Origin: Planctomycetales bacterium 10988 | Lineage (GTDB): Bacteria > Planctomycetota > Planctomycetia > Pirellulales > Pb10988 | Assembly: GCA_009664345.1 (NCBI GenBank) | Contig: CP043547.1 | Location: forward strand, 3,438,709-3,502,708 | Length of the DNA: 64,000 nt | Direction of reading: 5' to 3' | In this document: positions 8,182 to 16,609 of the stretch, in pieces | Layout of the letters: each line of letters begins with the position of its first letter | Position numbering within the stretch: the stretch's first letter is position 1 | Made by a program: the position numbers and the translations under genes | Notes under the pieces: generated by a model | Seen by the model: the letters and a program-made list of their open reading frames with translations, nothing else | Database searches by the model: none | What the model was told of the DNA's origin: nothing

Positions 8182-8249
8182 GTGAATTTTAGAATGCCTC
8201 CTGTTCTATAAACCGTTTTTTATAGATCGGACTTCTTTTTAAAATTCAC
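8182..8249 (+). promoter_or_regulatory. Nested inverted repeats in the long leader of a lipoprotein gene
   Basis: Outer arms GTGAATTTT (8182-8190) and AAAATTCAC (8241-8249) enclose an inner pair TCTATAAA (8205-8212) and TTTATAGA (8219-8226). A third hairpin, CTTTCT/AGAAAG, lies near 8301-8321. The stretch from 7789 to 8401 holds no gene, so this could be a structured 5' leader or an operator of the small lipoprotein at 8402. It does not match a riboswitch I know. Confidence 0.4.
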
Positions 8250-8401
8250 AGAAACACTAGAGCGGTCACTCATCCTCACCACGAGTTCACACCTGGTTGA
8301 CTTTCTTCCATGGAGAAAGCCAAGGAGACGTTTCAAGGAGGATCGGCACCGCCCGGCATCGAACTTTTATTGATCAGCAAACTCGGAAAGGAGAACGTGT
8401 G

Positions 8402-8626
8402 ATGCCTCGCCTTTTAATTGGTGTAATCGGATTAATGTTTTTGGGAGCCACGGGTTGTCAATCTTGCAGCTGGTGGAATCGCGGAGAAACCGTCTACTGT
8501 AGCCCGGCTACGGTCAGCTCGCCATGTTGCGAATGTGGTGAAGGCCCGGTCTTCCCCGGCAGCGGCTACTATGGAACTCCCGGCATGGTGCCCGAGGGAA
8601 CGACCTTTGTTCCCGGCCCTCAATAG
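8402..8626 (+). CDS. Small Cys- and Gly-rich lipoprotein
   Basis: A 74-residue protein: a short hydrophobic signal sequence followed by the lipobox GATGC (residues 16-20), then Cys- and Gly/Pro-rich low-complexity sequence with SPCCEC and PGSGYYG. It should be lipid-anchored at the cell envelope. ATG 8402 has a strong ribosome site AAAGGAG at 8387-8393, 8 nt away; the longer open frame starting at 8297 lacks this. A terminator follows at 8681. No enzymatic function is suggested; small lipoproteins of this composition are frequent in Planctomycetes. Confidence 0.7.
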   Translation: MPRLLIGVIGLMFLGATGCQSCSWWNRGETVYCSPATVSSPCCECGEGPVFPGSGYYGTPGMVPEGTTFVPGPQ

Positions 8627-8680
8627 TTTTGTGAATGTAAACGGTTTTTGATCAACCCTCGTTGATCAACCGGATTCAAT

Positions 8681-8724
8681 AAAAAACTCGCCTTCTTTGA
8701 ATCAACAAGGAAGGCGAGTTTTTT
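8681..8724. terminator. Rho-independent terminator, probably two-way
   Basis: A 15-bp stem, AAAAAACTCGCCTTC (8681-8695) and its complement (8710-8724), with A and T runs at the ends, lies between the convergent lipoprotein gene and the gene ending at 8752. It can serve both strands. Confidence 0.9.
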
Positions 8725-8751
8725 ATTTGTTTATAAACAGTTCGAACGGGA

Positions 8752-9156
8752 TCAAGAATCCTCTATTGATAGCCAGCTTTGTAAAGCTTTATACGTAATG
8801 ATAACCGATTTGCTTGGATGAAATCGTTGCGTTAGCTCGGCAAGTACTTCGCTAGGATCATCGGGAAATTCACTCTCCGCAAACGCTCGGATCTTCGGTG
8901 AATCACCTCGGCCCGCTTGAAAAGTGACTTTATCCTTCGAGAAATAAGCGGCTAGATATTGAGCAGTTTCTTGAGAATCGTAATCCGCGGCGATCAAGTC
9001 CCAATGATCGTTCCCGCTTTCGGCTGGGAACCTGGCAAGTTCCTCTCGATACATTTTAAGATAATCGATTAGCCAATGTTTGGCCTGATCCAAAGTGAGT
9101 TGGTTTATAGAATCTGGATCAGATGTTTCAAGCAGCAAGTGTTGAATTTCTTTCAT
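8752..9156 (-). CDS. Hypothetical protein
   Basis: A 134-residue soluble acidic protein that I do not recognise. It has helix-rich segments (AKHWLIDYLKMYREELARF) and no signal peptide. It is 43 bp downstream of a SUKH-type gene in the same direction and belongs to a run of small genes at the 3' end of the vWA/MoxR cluster. By context it may be an immunity-type or accessory protein; this is inference only. Confidence 0.55.
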   Translation of the reverse strand: MKEIQHLLLETSDPDSINQLTLDQAKHWLIDYLKMYREELARFPAESGNDHWDLIAADYDSQETAQYLAAYFSKDKVTFQAGRGDSPKIRAFAESEFPDDPSEVLAELTQRFHPSKSVIITYKALQSWLSIEDS

Positions 9157-9199
9157 TATGACTTTTAGAGACCTGAATTTTTTAATAACCTGGATGGAA

Positions 9200-9685
9200 T
9201 CAAGATAAATTTAAATTTTTACTAAAGGTGCGGAAGTTTTGATCGTACTCCATGGATTCCATAAAGTGTTTAAACGTGTCGGCGAGTTCCACTTCATTGG
9301 TGCCGGGTTGATTTTGTAAAATCCAATAGACGACTTCTTCGGTGTAGCGACGAAAACATAAAAGGTCTCGATTGCCGGCGCGGGCAAAAGGAATCAGAGA
9401 TTCTGGGCGATCGTCCAAAGGGAAATGGATATTGTGGACGACATTAGAAACCATTTGATGGCTGAAACTAAATAGCTTGATGAAGCTGGAAGTTCTCTCT
9501 TTATCAAGTTGCGGATCGCGATAAAGAAAGAAGCGGTGACTCGGGGTGCCTTCATTATAATTTTCAATACAGCGTCGGAAGGAAAGTGGCAGCGGCATCC
9601 CTAGCGCGGATTCAAATTCGCGAATGATCTCCGGCGATGGCGTCCCTCGATAGCCAGCCCATTCAATTTCTGCTAACCGTACCAT
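9200..9685 (-). CDS. SMI1/KNR4 (SUKH) family protein
   Basis: A 161-residue protein with the SUKH pattern: an N-terminal WAGYRGTPSPEIIREFESALGMPLPLSF segment split here as helix, G-Pro turn and helix (an E-x-x-hG-x-x-LP-x-x-(Y/F) motif), then LIPFARAGNRDLLCF, a strand with the usual G-(N/D) before a hydrophobic strand, then VVYWI. SUKH proteins are mostly immunity proteins against contact-dependent toxins. No toxin gene is visible nearby. The gene follows the ankyrin gene by 52 bp on the same strand. Confidence 0.75.
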   Translation of the reverse strand: MVRLAEIEWAGYRGTPSPEIIREFESALGMPLPLSFRRCIENYNEGTPSHRFFLYRDPQLDKERTSSFIKLFSFSHQMVSNVVHNIHFPLDDRPESLIPFARAGNRDLLCFRRYTEEVVYWILQNQPGTNEVELADTFKHFMESMEYDQNFRTFSKNLNLS

Positions 9686-9737
9686 TCTGCTGAAGCCGCT
9701 TTGTAGAAGTGAAGCCTGAAGTAAGAAGATGTCCTAT

Positions 9738-10241
9738 TTACTTTGTAGGCAGCTTTTTCCAACGGTCAAATAGATCGAGTGCCTTTTGATGGCCGTAAAA
9801 TTCCGCAATTTGGTAGGCGGTTTCCCCCTCTTTGTTTTTTAGAAAAGGGTTGGCTCCTAAATCTAGCAGCAATTTTGTCAGGTAAATGGTTGGTTCCGAG
9901 TCAGTTTGCCAAGCTCCATCTCCTTCTAAATCAACGGCTAGATGGAGTGGGGTCCAACCTTTTTGATCACGAAAATTGACATCGAGACCATTCTTGATAA
10001 AAAGTTGAATCAACTCTATCTGTTCAAATTCCACAGCAATATGAAGGATTGACCAGTGATCCGGCGGAAGGTGGCTCGGATCTGCTCCATGTTTTAGAAG
10101 TATTTCGGCAATGGAGGCCTTCCCTTGTCGAGTTGCTTCCGCTAATGCGAGCCACAAATCCTTTTGCTGAAAGGCATTTGCTCGAAGAACTTCAGACAGT
10201 TGTTGATGGCTCCCTTTATTAATAACGTCAATCAATTGCAT
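9738..10241 (-). CDS. Ankyrin-repeat protein
   Basis: A 167-residue protein made almost wholly of ankyrin repeats: KASIAEILLKHGADPS, then a WSILHIAVEFEQIELIQLFIKNG unit split at its turn, then GWTPLHLAV, LLLDLGANPFLKNKEGETAYQIAE. Each has the TPLH-like and GAD/GAN signatures. It should bind a protein partner. It starts 6 bp after the vWA gene ends, so it is very probably the last core gene of the vWA/MoxR operon or an add-on to it. Confidence 0.85.
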   Translation of the reverse strand: MQLIDVINKGSHQQLSEVLRANAFQQKDLWLALAEATRQGKASIAEILLKHGADPSHLPPDHWSILHIAVEFEQIELIQLFIKNGLDVNFRDQKGWTPLHLAVDLEGDGAWQTDSEPTIYLTKLLLDLGANPFLKNKEGETAYQIAEFYGHQKALDLFDRWKKLPTK

Positions 10242-10247
10242 GAAAAG

Positions 10248-11438
10248 TTATTCCGGTGGAAGGCCTTTCGTGACGATTTCATTTTTAGCGGCCCACTGAT
10301 AAATGTTTTCTTTTTGAATCGCGGCGGCCATGAGATCGGGGAAAAGATCAGGCGTGCAGGCGAAAGAAGGAACGCCGAGGCTCGACAGTTTGGCGGCGAG
10401 CCGTTCGTCATAACAAGAGGTTCCATCATCACTTAAGGCAAGTAGGCAAATCATCTGACAACCGGAAGCGACGATCTCCGCGGTACGCCGGAGAAGTTTT
10501 TGCTCAACGCCGCCTTCGTAAAGATCGCTGATCAAGACAAAAATCGTATCAGAAGGTCGGGTGATCTGTTGCTGACAATAGCCGACGGCACGATTGATAT
10601 CCGTTCCGCCTCCAAGTTGCGTGGCGAAGAGGACTTCGACCGGGTCTTCCAAGTGTTCGGTGAGGTCGACAATTTCGGTATCGAAGACGACCATCTTGGT
10701 GGAAACCGCTTTGAGGGAAGCGAGGACCGCCCCAAAGATACTCGAATAAACAATCGAGGCGGCCATCGAACCACTTTGATCAATGCACAGAACAATATCC
10801 CGTAGCGAGGATCGTTTGCGGCCGTACCCGACCAGCCGTTCAGCGATGATTGTCTTTTTCTCGGGCAGATAGTTTTTAAGATTTTTGCGAATCGTCCGAT
10901 CCCAATCGATCTCATTGGCCCTCGGTCGTGAAGTTCGGGTGGCTCTGGAGAGGGCTCCTTTGACGGCTTCGGTCATGGGATTTCGCAGCTTTCTTTCCAA
11001 TTCCGACACGACTTTTTGCACCACGGTTCGGGCGGTCTCCTTGGTTTTGGCGGGCATCACTTGTTGCAAGGAAAGCAACGTGCCGACCAAATGGACATCC
11101 GCTTCGAGGGTTTCCAAGACCTCCGGCTCCATCATTAAACGCTGTAAATTCAGGCGTTCGATGGCATCCTTTTGCATCATTTGCACGACCGACTTGGGGA
11201 AATAGGTACGAATATCCCCGAGCCAGCGGTTGATATTGGGACAAGAGGGTCCGAGTCCCCCGGAGCGATCCGTATCGTACAGGGCCTCCAAGGTCTTATC
11301 CATCTTTAAATAATCGGATGGCAGGTCGTTCGGGAGGCCATCGCCTGCCTTGCCGGCAGCGGTGGAATTGGGGCAGCCATCTTTGCCGAGGACCAGCCGC
11401 CAGCGTTGAAGTCGTTCTTGTTCAGGAAGCGGGGTCAT
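10248..11438 (-). CDS. vWA-domain protein of the MoxR cluster
   Basis: A 396-residue protein. The first 200 residues are helical and basic; the C-terminal vWA domain starts near 213 with the metal-binding MIDAS motif DQSGSM (D220, S222, S224). The TDIN stretch after GGG (about residues 277-283) supplies the later MIDAS threonine. In MoxR/vWA systems the vWA protein is the partner on which the AAA+ ATPase acts. It overlaps the DUF5682-like gene by 17 bp and is the fifth gene in the unit. It is cytoplasmic: no signal or membrane segment. Confidence 0.88.
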   Translation of the reverse strand: MTPLPEQERLQRWRLVLGKDGCPNSTAAGKAGDGLPNDLPSDYLKMDKTLEALYDTDRSGGLGPSCPNINRWLGDIRTYFPKSVVQMMQKDAIERLNLQRLMMEPEVLETLEADVHLVGTLLSLQQVMPAKTKETARTVVQKVVSELERKLRNPMTEAVKGALSRATRTSRPRANEIDWDRTIRKNLKNYLPEKKTIIAERLVGYGRKRSSLRDIVLCIDQSGSMAASIVYSSIFGAVLASLKAVSTKMVVFDTEIVDLTEHLEDPVEVLFATQLGGGTDINRAVGYCQQQITRPSDTIFVLISDLYEGGVEQKLLRRTAEIVASGCQMICLLALSDDGTSCYDERLAAKLSSLGVPSFACTPDLFPDLMAAAIQKENIYQWAAKNEIVTKGLPPE

Positions 11439-13791
11439 AAGGAACTCCCAAGAATTGAGCTAAGTTCGGCAAGGTCCGTCGGGCACGATCGAGTTGCAGC
11501 GGAAGTTCGGAATCGCCCTGTTTCGTGCTCTCTTTTTTCGTTGGGGCGAGCTGGTCGAGATTCTTGACTTTATCTCCCATCTGACGGCGTTCGGCCGGGG
11601 TAAAGTCAGAGAACGCCCGGCGAATCAACGGGGCAAGTTCGATAAACGTCTCCTCGGGGAGTTCGCTTAGCCAGCGATCGAAGACTTGCCAGAGGGCATT
11701 CAAATGAAGCAGCACGAGGCCACTTCCCCGGAGCAAGCCGGTCGCCCAAGCGGTCGCCTTTTGCGGATCGTTCGCCGGAGAAAGGGCCAGCCGCGTGTGA
11801 ACTTGCAGGGCTTCTTCGTCGATGGCCCCTTGTTCCAGGAGCTTACGGCAGGCCCAACCTTTCAGCAAACCGTGCAGGTCGCTGGTGAGGAGCTTTTGCA
11901 ACTGCTTTTCCCAATCCGCTTGCCAATCCTCACGATGGAGAAGTTCCAGGGTTTGTTGAACTTTCTCCATACTCTTAAGCATCTCTTCAGCGGCTTCTTC
12001 ACTCAAGTTGGAACAGGCCGGGAGCAGCCCGACGCAGGCCCGTTCGAACATCCCTTCCAACACGGGAAGCAGGTCATCGGCTTGCGTGCCGCGAACATTT
12101 CCATAGCGCGTGACGCGGGCGAGGGGGAGCAGACTTTCCATTAAATGCCGAACATCGGAGGAAATCGCGGCCTGTTTTTGAATCGTTTTGAGGAGTGGAT
12201 CGATGGCCTGTTTCAAATCCGCCAAGAGGCAATGATCGAAGGCTTCCGTCAACTCGGTGAGCTTCGTCGATTTTTTGGCAAGGTCGATGAGCTTCGTGGT
12301 GGCGGCTTCCTCAATGGTGTTTCCCCAGACACTTGCTTCGATAAAATCGACTGCGAATTCCGGTTGCCACTGGACTTGCCACAACTCATGAAAGGTGGAG
12401 GTTTTCTTCTCGGAATGAAGCGGGTGCCCCCAGGGAATCTCTAATACCGTCAAGCGATGGAGGAGATGACTACGGGCCAAATCGGTCGGCTTGCGGAGAT
12501 CGAAGTCGTGCTGGCGAATGGCGGTCGTCGGCTTGAATCTCAGGGATTTCTGTAACTTTTCGAGGTCCTCCAAAATCGGAACTTGCGGGGTTTCCTCGCT
12601 GACGACGCCTAGGCGATCGCCGACTTCTAGCTTCTCGCGGATCAGATTGAGGGGCGATTCTTGCCCATGACATAAGACGGAGAGCATCGCTTCATTGAGT
12701 TCGCGAAGGCCGGGACTGCACAGATCACGAAGGGCAGCCAACGAATCGGCAAGCCGCAACGATTCAATGACGCTGGCCGAAGAGGCATCCAGGTCCTGTT
12801 CCCGGAGCAGTCGCGCGGCCTGCGTCAACCAGCGGGTGGGGGCCTTTTGCGGATGTTCCCAAACATGGGCGTACCAACCGGGGGAATTGATGCCGGCCCC
12901 GTAACCACTTCGATAACTCAAGCGGTCGTACGTCCACGGAATCCAGGTGGCGACGGTTTTTTCTTTCGAAAGCCCTTTGAGCCGTTTTTTATCCTCTTTG
13001 GAAGAACATTCCGCCGGGTCGCCGGCAAGTGCCGCTTCGGTCAAGACCGGACTATGCCAAGCCCCGCAGATAATCGCGATTCGCTCGAAGCCTTCCTTTT
13101 GCACTTCGCGGATGGTGGTCCGCATGTAGGCTTCCCGCAACAGGTCCCGTTCGGTGGTTTCGGGATAGTGCTCCCGCACGGTTTGCATCGCTTCCAAAAT
13201 CGCATCGAAGAGGTCCGTGGCATCGGCCCGGCGTTCGATTTGTTCTTCCCACCAAAGTTCATGGTCTTGATAACCGGCCGCTTCGGCCAAGAGGGCCAAA
13301 GGATCTGTCCGCCAGCGGGTGGGTTGCTCGGGAGTCGATTCGTTTTCGGAAGATTCTGGTTGCTTGGATTCGGTGACTTCCGCTTCTTCACGATCTTCTT
13401 GCTCGTTCTCCGCTTGTTCCTTTGCTTCTGCTTCCAAAAGCGCTTTTTCGATTGCCTCCTCTGCCTGTCGGTCGAGGGGGATGCGGATGGCTTGCGGCAA
13501 GTCCATCAAGCGGATGGGGACCTCTTCCGCGAGAGCCCAGCGGATGGCTTGCCACTCCGGCGAAAAGATGGCGAAAGGATAGAAGACCGAACGCCGGGGT
13601 TCGCCGGGTGGATAAAGAAGCATCGCCACCGGAGGTTCCATCTTCTCGGAAGCGGCGAGCGGCAAGGCTTCTTCCGCGTCGGCCGGTCCTTCCAAGACAA
13701 TGACATCCGGCTTCCATTCGAGGAGTGCGGCCTTCAACCCACGGGCGCAGCCGGGGCCATGATGTCGAATTCCGAAGATACGCTGGCTCAT
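11422..13791 (-). CDS. DUF5682-like protein of the MoxR/vWA cluster
   Basis: A 789-residue protein. The N-terminus, FGIRHHGPGC with PDVIVLEGPADAEE shortly after, is the family signature and resembles the TraB/ChaN/erythromycin-esterase-like fold, in which His and Glu residues sit in the active site. A Glu/Gln-rich acidic stretch follows at about 130-165, then a long helical region; a further IICGAWHSPVLTEAAL motif (about 246-261) carries a conserved His. The start was set at ATG 13791 because it overlaps the MoxR stop as ATGA. The biochemical activity of DUF5682 is not known to me; a hydrolase role is inference. Confidence 0.8.
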   Translation of the reverse strand: MSQRIFGIRHHGPGCARGLKAALLEWKPDVIVLEGPADAEEALPLAASEKMEPPVAMLLYPPGEPRRSVFYPFAIFSPEWQAIRWALAEEVPIRLMDLPQAIRIPLDRQAEEAIEKALLEAEAKEQAENEQEDREEAEVTESKQPESSENESTPEQPTRWRTDPLALLAEAAGYQDHELWWEEQIERRADATDLFDAILEAMQTVREHYPETTERDLLREAYMRTTIREVQKEGFERIAIICGAWHSPVLTEAALAGDPAECSSKEDKKRLKGLSKEKTVATWIPWTYDRLSYRSGYGAGINSPGWYAHVWEHPQKAPTRWLTQAARLLREQDLDASSASVIESLRLADSLAALRDLCSPGLRELNEAMLSVLCHGQESPLNLIREKLEVGDRLGVVSEETPQVPILEDLEKLQKSLRFKPTTAIRQHDFDLRKPTDLARSHLLHRLTVLEIPWGHPLHSEKKTSTFHELWQVQWQPEFAVDFIEASVWGNTIEEAATTKLIDLAKKSTKLTELTEAFDHCLLADLKQAIDPLLKTIQKQAAISSDVRHLMESLLPLARVTRYGNVRGTQADDLLPVLEGMFERACVGLLPACSNLSEEAAEEMLKSMEKVQQTLELLHREDWQADWEKQLQKLLTSDLHGLLKGWACRKLLEQGAIDEEALQVHTRLALSPANDPQKATAWATGLLRGSGLVLLHLNALWQVFDRWLSELPEETFIELAPLIRRAFSDFTPAERRQMGDKVKNLDQLAPTKKESTKQGDSELPLQLDRARRTLPNLAQFLGVPYDPAS

Positions 13792-14957
13792 GCTCCGACC
13801 TCGCGGCTTGCGCGGTAGAGGTCCTTCCACCCATCTCGGTCTTTGACAACCGTTTGCAGATATTCTTGCCAGACGATTTGATCCTGTACGGGGTCTTTCA
13901 CAACGGCCCCGACCAGGCTGGCAATCAAGTCGCTCGCTTTGAGAACCCCATCGCCATAGAACGCCGCCATCGCCAGGCCGCTCGATACCACGGAGATCGC
14001 CTCGGCGGTCGAAAGCGTTCCACTGGGAGATTTGAGCTTGGTACGACCATCTTCGGTGACGCCGTTTCGCAGTTCGCGGAAGACCGTGACAATGCGGCGA
14101 ATTTCTTCCAAAGCAGGCTTTTCGGCAGGAAGTTCCAAAGCCCGGCCAAGTTGATCGGCCCGACGTTCGACGATTTGCACTTCTTCGTCCATGCCATCGG
14201 GGACCGGCAGGATCACCGTATTGAAACGACGCAAAAGGGCGCTGGAAAGTTCATTGACGCCTTTATCCCGATTGTTGGCTGTCGCGATCACGTTGAAGCC
14301 GCGTTGGGCCTGTACTTCGGTATTGAGTTCCGGAATAGGGAGCATCTTTTCCGAAAGAATGGTAATCAGGGTATCTTGGACCTCGCTGGGAATCCGGGTG
14401 AGTTCCTCCACGCGGGCGATTCGGCCGGTCGACATGGCATCCATCAGCGGGCTGCGGACCAAGGCCGCTTCGGAAGGGCCTTCCGCCAAAAGCCGGGCAT
14501 AATTCCAACCATAACGCAACGTCGCTTCATCCGTGCCGGCGGTTCCTTGAATTAACAGTGTCGAAATTCCACTAATCGCGGCGGAGAGATGTTCGCTCAC
14601 CCAACTCTTTGCCGTGCCAGGAACACCGTAAAGAAGCAAAGCCCGATCCGTCGCCAAGGTAGCAATGGCGATTTCCATCAGGCGTTCGCGGCCAATATAT
14701 TTCGGAGTGACCTCAAAGCCGTTGTCGAGTTTTCCCCCGAGTAAGTATGTTTTCACCGCCCACGGCGAAAGCTTCCAATTCGGCGGACGCTGCCGATCGT
14801 CTACTTCGGCCAAGGCTTCCAATTCGGCAGCGTATTGCTGTTCGGCATGCAGCCGCAGGGCCTTTCCATCGGTTTCTGACACTCCATTCCCGTTGGAAGC
14901 TGTCGCGGTTGCCGCTTTCTTTCGAGGCGTTTTTTTTCGAGCTACTTTCTTTGCCAC
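13788..14957 (-). CDS. MoxR-family AAA+ ATPase
   Basis: A 389-residue ATPase. Walker A is GVPGTAKS (111-118). The Walker B region reads RIARVEELTR, with Glu-Glu where a classical box has Asp-Glu. Sensor 1 is IATANNRD and the arginine-finger region is SALLRRFN. The first 25 residues are a Lys/Arg/Ala-rich tail resembling histone-H1-like tails, which could bind nucleic acid (inference). MoxR enzymes remodel vWA partner proteins using ATP. The neighbours are the DUF5691-like gene (71 bp upstream) and the DUF5682-like gene (ATGA overlap). Confidence 0.92.
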   Translation of the reverse strand: MAKKVARKKTPRKKAATATASNGNGVSETDGKALRLHAEQQYAAELEALAEVDDRQRPPNWKLSPWAVKTYLLGGKLDNGFEVTPKYIGRERLMEIAIATLATDRALLLYGVPGTAKSWVSEHLSAAISGISTLLIQGTAGTDEATLRYGWNYARLLAEGPSEAALVRSPLMDAMSTGRIARVEELTRIPSEVQDTLITILSEKMLPIPELNTEVQAQRGFNVIATANNRDKGVNELSSALLRRFNTVILPVPDGMDEEVQIVERRADQLGRALELPAEKPALEEIRRIVTVFRELRNGVTEDGRTKLKSPSGTLSTAEAISVVSSGLAMAAFYGDGVLKASDLIASLVGAVVKDPVQDQIVWQEYLQTVVKDRDGWKDLYRASREVGA

Positions 14958-15028
14958 GCTTGTTCTCCCTACGGTGTAATAAAGTTTATCTGTTGGCGAA
15001 TAATTTTAATGCCATACACAATAAATAT

Positions 15029-16609
15029 CTATTTGGTCGCTTTCTTGAGTTCTTCATAAAACCTTTGTTGCAACCGAACCTTGTCTTGAAGGTTTCCGAG
15101 TACTTCCTCGATTCTACGTCCATACCAATTGTTTTTTTTCTTCACCTGAAGCTCCCAACTGAGGATCAGTGGCAGACACTCCTTGGTCAGTGAAGAACAG
15201 TTCGCGATTACTTTTTTCAAAATCTCTTCCACTTCATAAGGGTGGTTCGATTTGAGAAATTCATCCAAGAGGAGCTTGAGGGCTTTCAGATAACTTGCCG
15301 GAAAATCACAAGTAAGAGAGTCGAGCAAATAATTCAGCTGCGGAAGGAATTTTTGCGGGGCATCGATGGCAAGTTCCGCCGCTTGTGACAATTCAGCAGT
15401 CGTGAGTTTGGAAGCGAGCAAGGCCAAGGCTTCCGGCAGTTGTTGCGTTGGTTTAAGAATTTTGTAACTCAGCGAGAGTAAAGCTGGATGCCATGGCTCC
15501 TCTTCCCTTGTCCGGGGCAAGACACTTGCGGCATTGAGCCAGCCGAGCAGAAGTGGGTGGTGATGCTCTTTCAATAAGGCCGCACTTTCGGTGATCGTTT
15601 GGGGGTCGGCCCCGAGATGCTCTTCCCAAAACGTGAGCGGAACATAGCGCAGAAATTGAATGACTTTGACCTCTTTCTGACTAAACCCTCTTCGGCGGAG
15701 GTCCATAAATCCAGCGATTTGCCAATCTTTGGCCATGACTTGAGTAGGAACACATTCAAATTGTAAGAGGCCTCCTTTTTTACCCGTTGTCTGAAGGAGC
15801 TTTTTCGCCCGTTCTTGTATGAGTGTCGCAAATTCTGAACCTGGAATCGCAGCCAATAAATCGACGGCTTTCTCTTTCACAAATTTACTGCGGTCGGTGA
15901 CTTGGTCTTGGAGGAACGTTTCATCATCCAAAGAGAGATTAATTTCCAAAGCCTCGAGAAGTTTTACACGATCTTCGGCTTTCTCCTTGTTCAAATCCGC
16001 GGCAAGCCAATCGATGGCCAAAGCGGGCTGATGCCTGCGAACGGTTTTCAACACGTCGATTCGTTCTTGAGTCGTTCCTTCTTCCCAAATCTCTTTCGCT
16101 TCGCTCTCCGAGAATTGTTCGGTAGAAAGTGATCGCGAGCGGAGCCACTCAGAATCAGGCACCCATTGACTCAGCCAGCGGCCACGTTCGCCAATGACCT
16201 GGGGAAGGATATGTCCAAACTCCTTCGCTTTGAGTTGGAGCAAGGCTGGAAGAAATCCCGGCGGTATCAACAACCCCTGGGCGGCAAGTTCTTCGAGAAA
16301 GCGAGGAAGAGGGCCTTTCTCGGCATCCTGCAAGGCAGTGACCAGCATGCCCGTCAGAGAGTGGGGGCAGTAAGGCTTCGTCTCTTCCGGGGCAGGTTCG
16401 ATGACGGAAATCTTTGTCGTCGGCAAATACCCGGCCTGTTGAAAGATCGCATCCGCTGCCCCACGCAAGAGGGCTTCTTTGGGCGTGGAAAGCTCCTCCT
16501 TGCCCGCTTTCAAAGGAGAAACTAACGCATCGGCTTCGTGACATTCCGGCGGAGCCCCGCCCGATCGTGAAGTTCCCGCCAAGGTCCAATCCACAAGTGG
16601 TTGCATCAT
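15029..16609 (-). CDS. DUF5691-like helical-repeat protein
   Basis: A 526-residue protein of helical, HEAT-like repeats, for example around TTQERIDVLKTVRRHQPALAI split at its turn and LAELSQAAELAIDAP-type pairs. No catalytic motif was seen. The assignment to DUF5691 rests on position between the SWIM and MoxR genes, where this family is known to lie in other bacteria, and on length; sequence support is modest. The ATG overlaps the SWIM stop region by 4 bp, so translation is coupled. Likely a scaffold or substrate-binding part of the MoxR/vWA system (inference). Confidence 0.65.
   Translation of the reverse strand: MMQPLVDWTLAGTSRSGGAPPECHEADALVSPLKAGKEELSTPKEALLRGAADAIFQQAGYLPTTKISVIEPAPEETKPYCPHSLTGMLVTALQDAEKGPLPRFLEELAAQGLLIPPGFLPALLQLKAKEFGHILPQVIGERGRWLSQWVPDSEWLRSRSLSTEQFSESEAKEIWEEGTTQERIDVLKTVRRHQPALAIDWLAADLNKEKAEDRVKLLEALEINLSLDDETFLQDQVTDRSKFVKEKAVDLLAAIPGSEFATLIQERAKKLLQTTGKKGGLLQFECVPTQVMAKDWQIAGFMDLRRRGFSQKEVKVIQFLRYVPLTFWEEHLGADPQTITESAALLKEHHHPLLLGWLNAASVLPRTREEEPWHPALLSLSYKILKPTQQLPEALALLASKLTTAELSQAAELAIDAPQKFLPQLNYLLDSLTCDFPASYLKALKLLLDEFLKSNHPYEVEEILKKVIANCSSLTKECLPLILSWELQVKKKNNWYGRRIEEVLGNLQDKVRLQQRFYEELKKATK

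Noticed and set aside
12847-13818. 323-codon plus-strand open frame
   Set aside because: Antisense shadow of the DUF5682-like gene, with no family features and overlapped by coupled genes.
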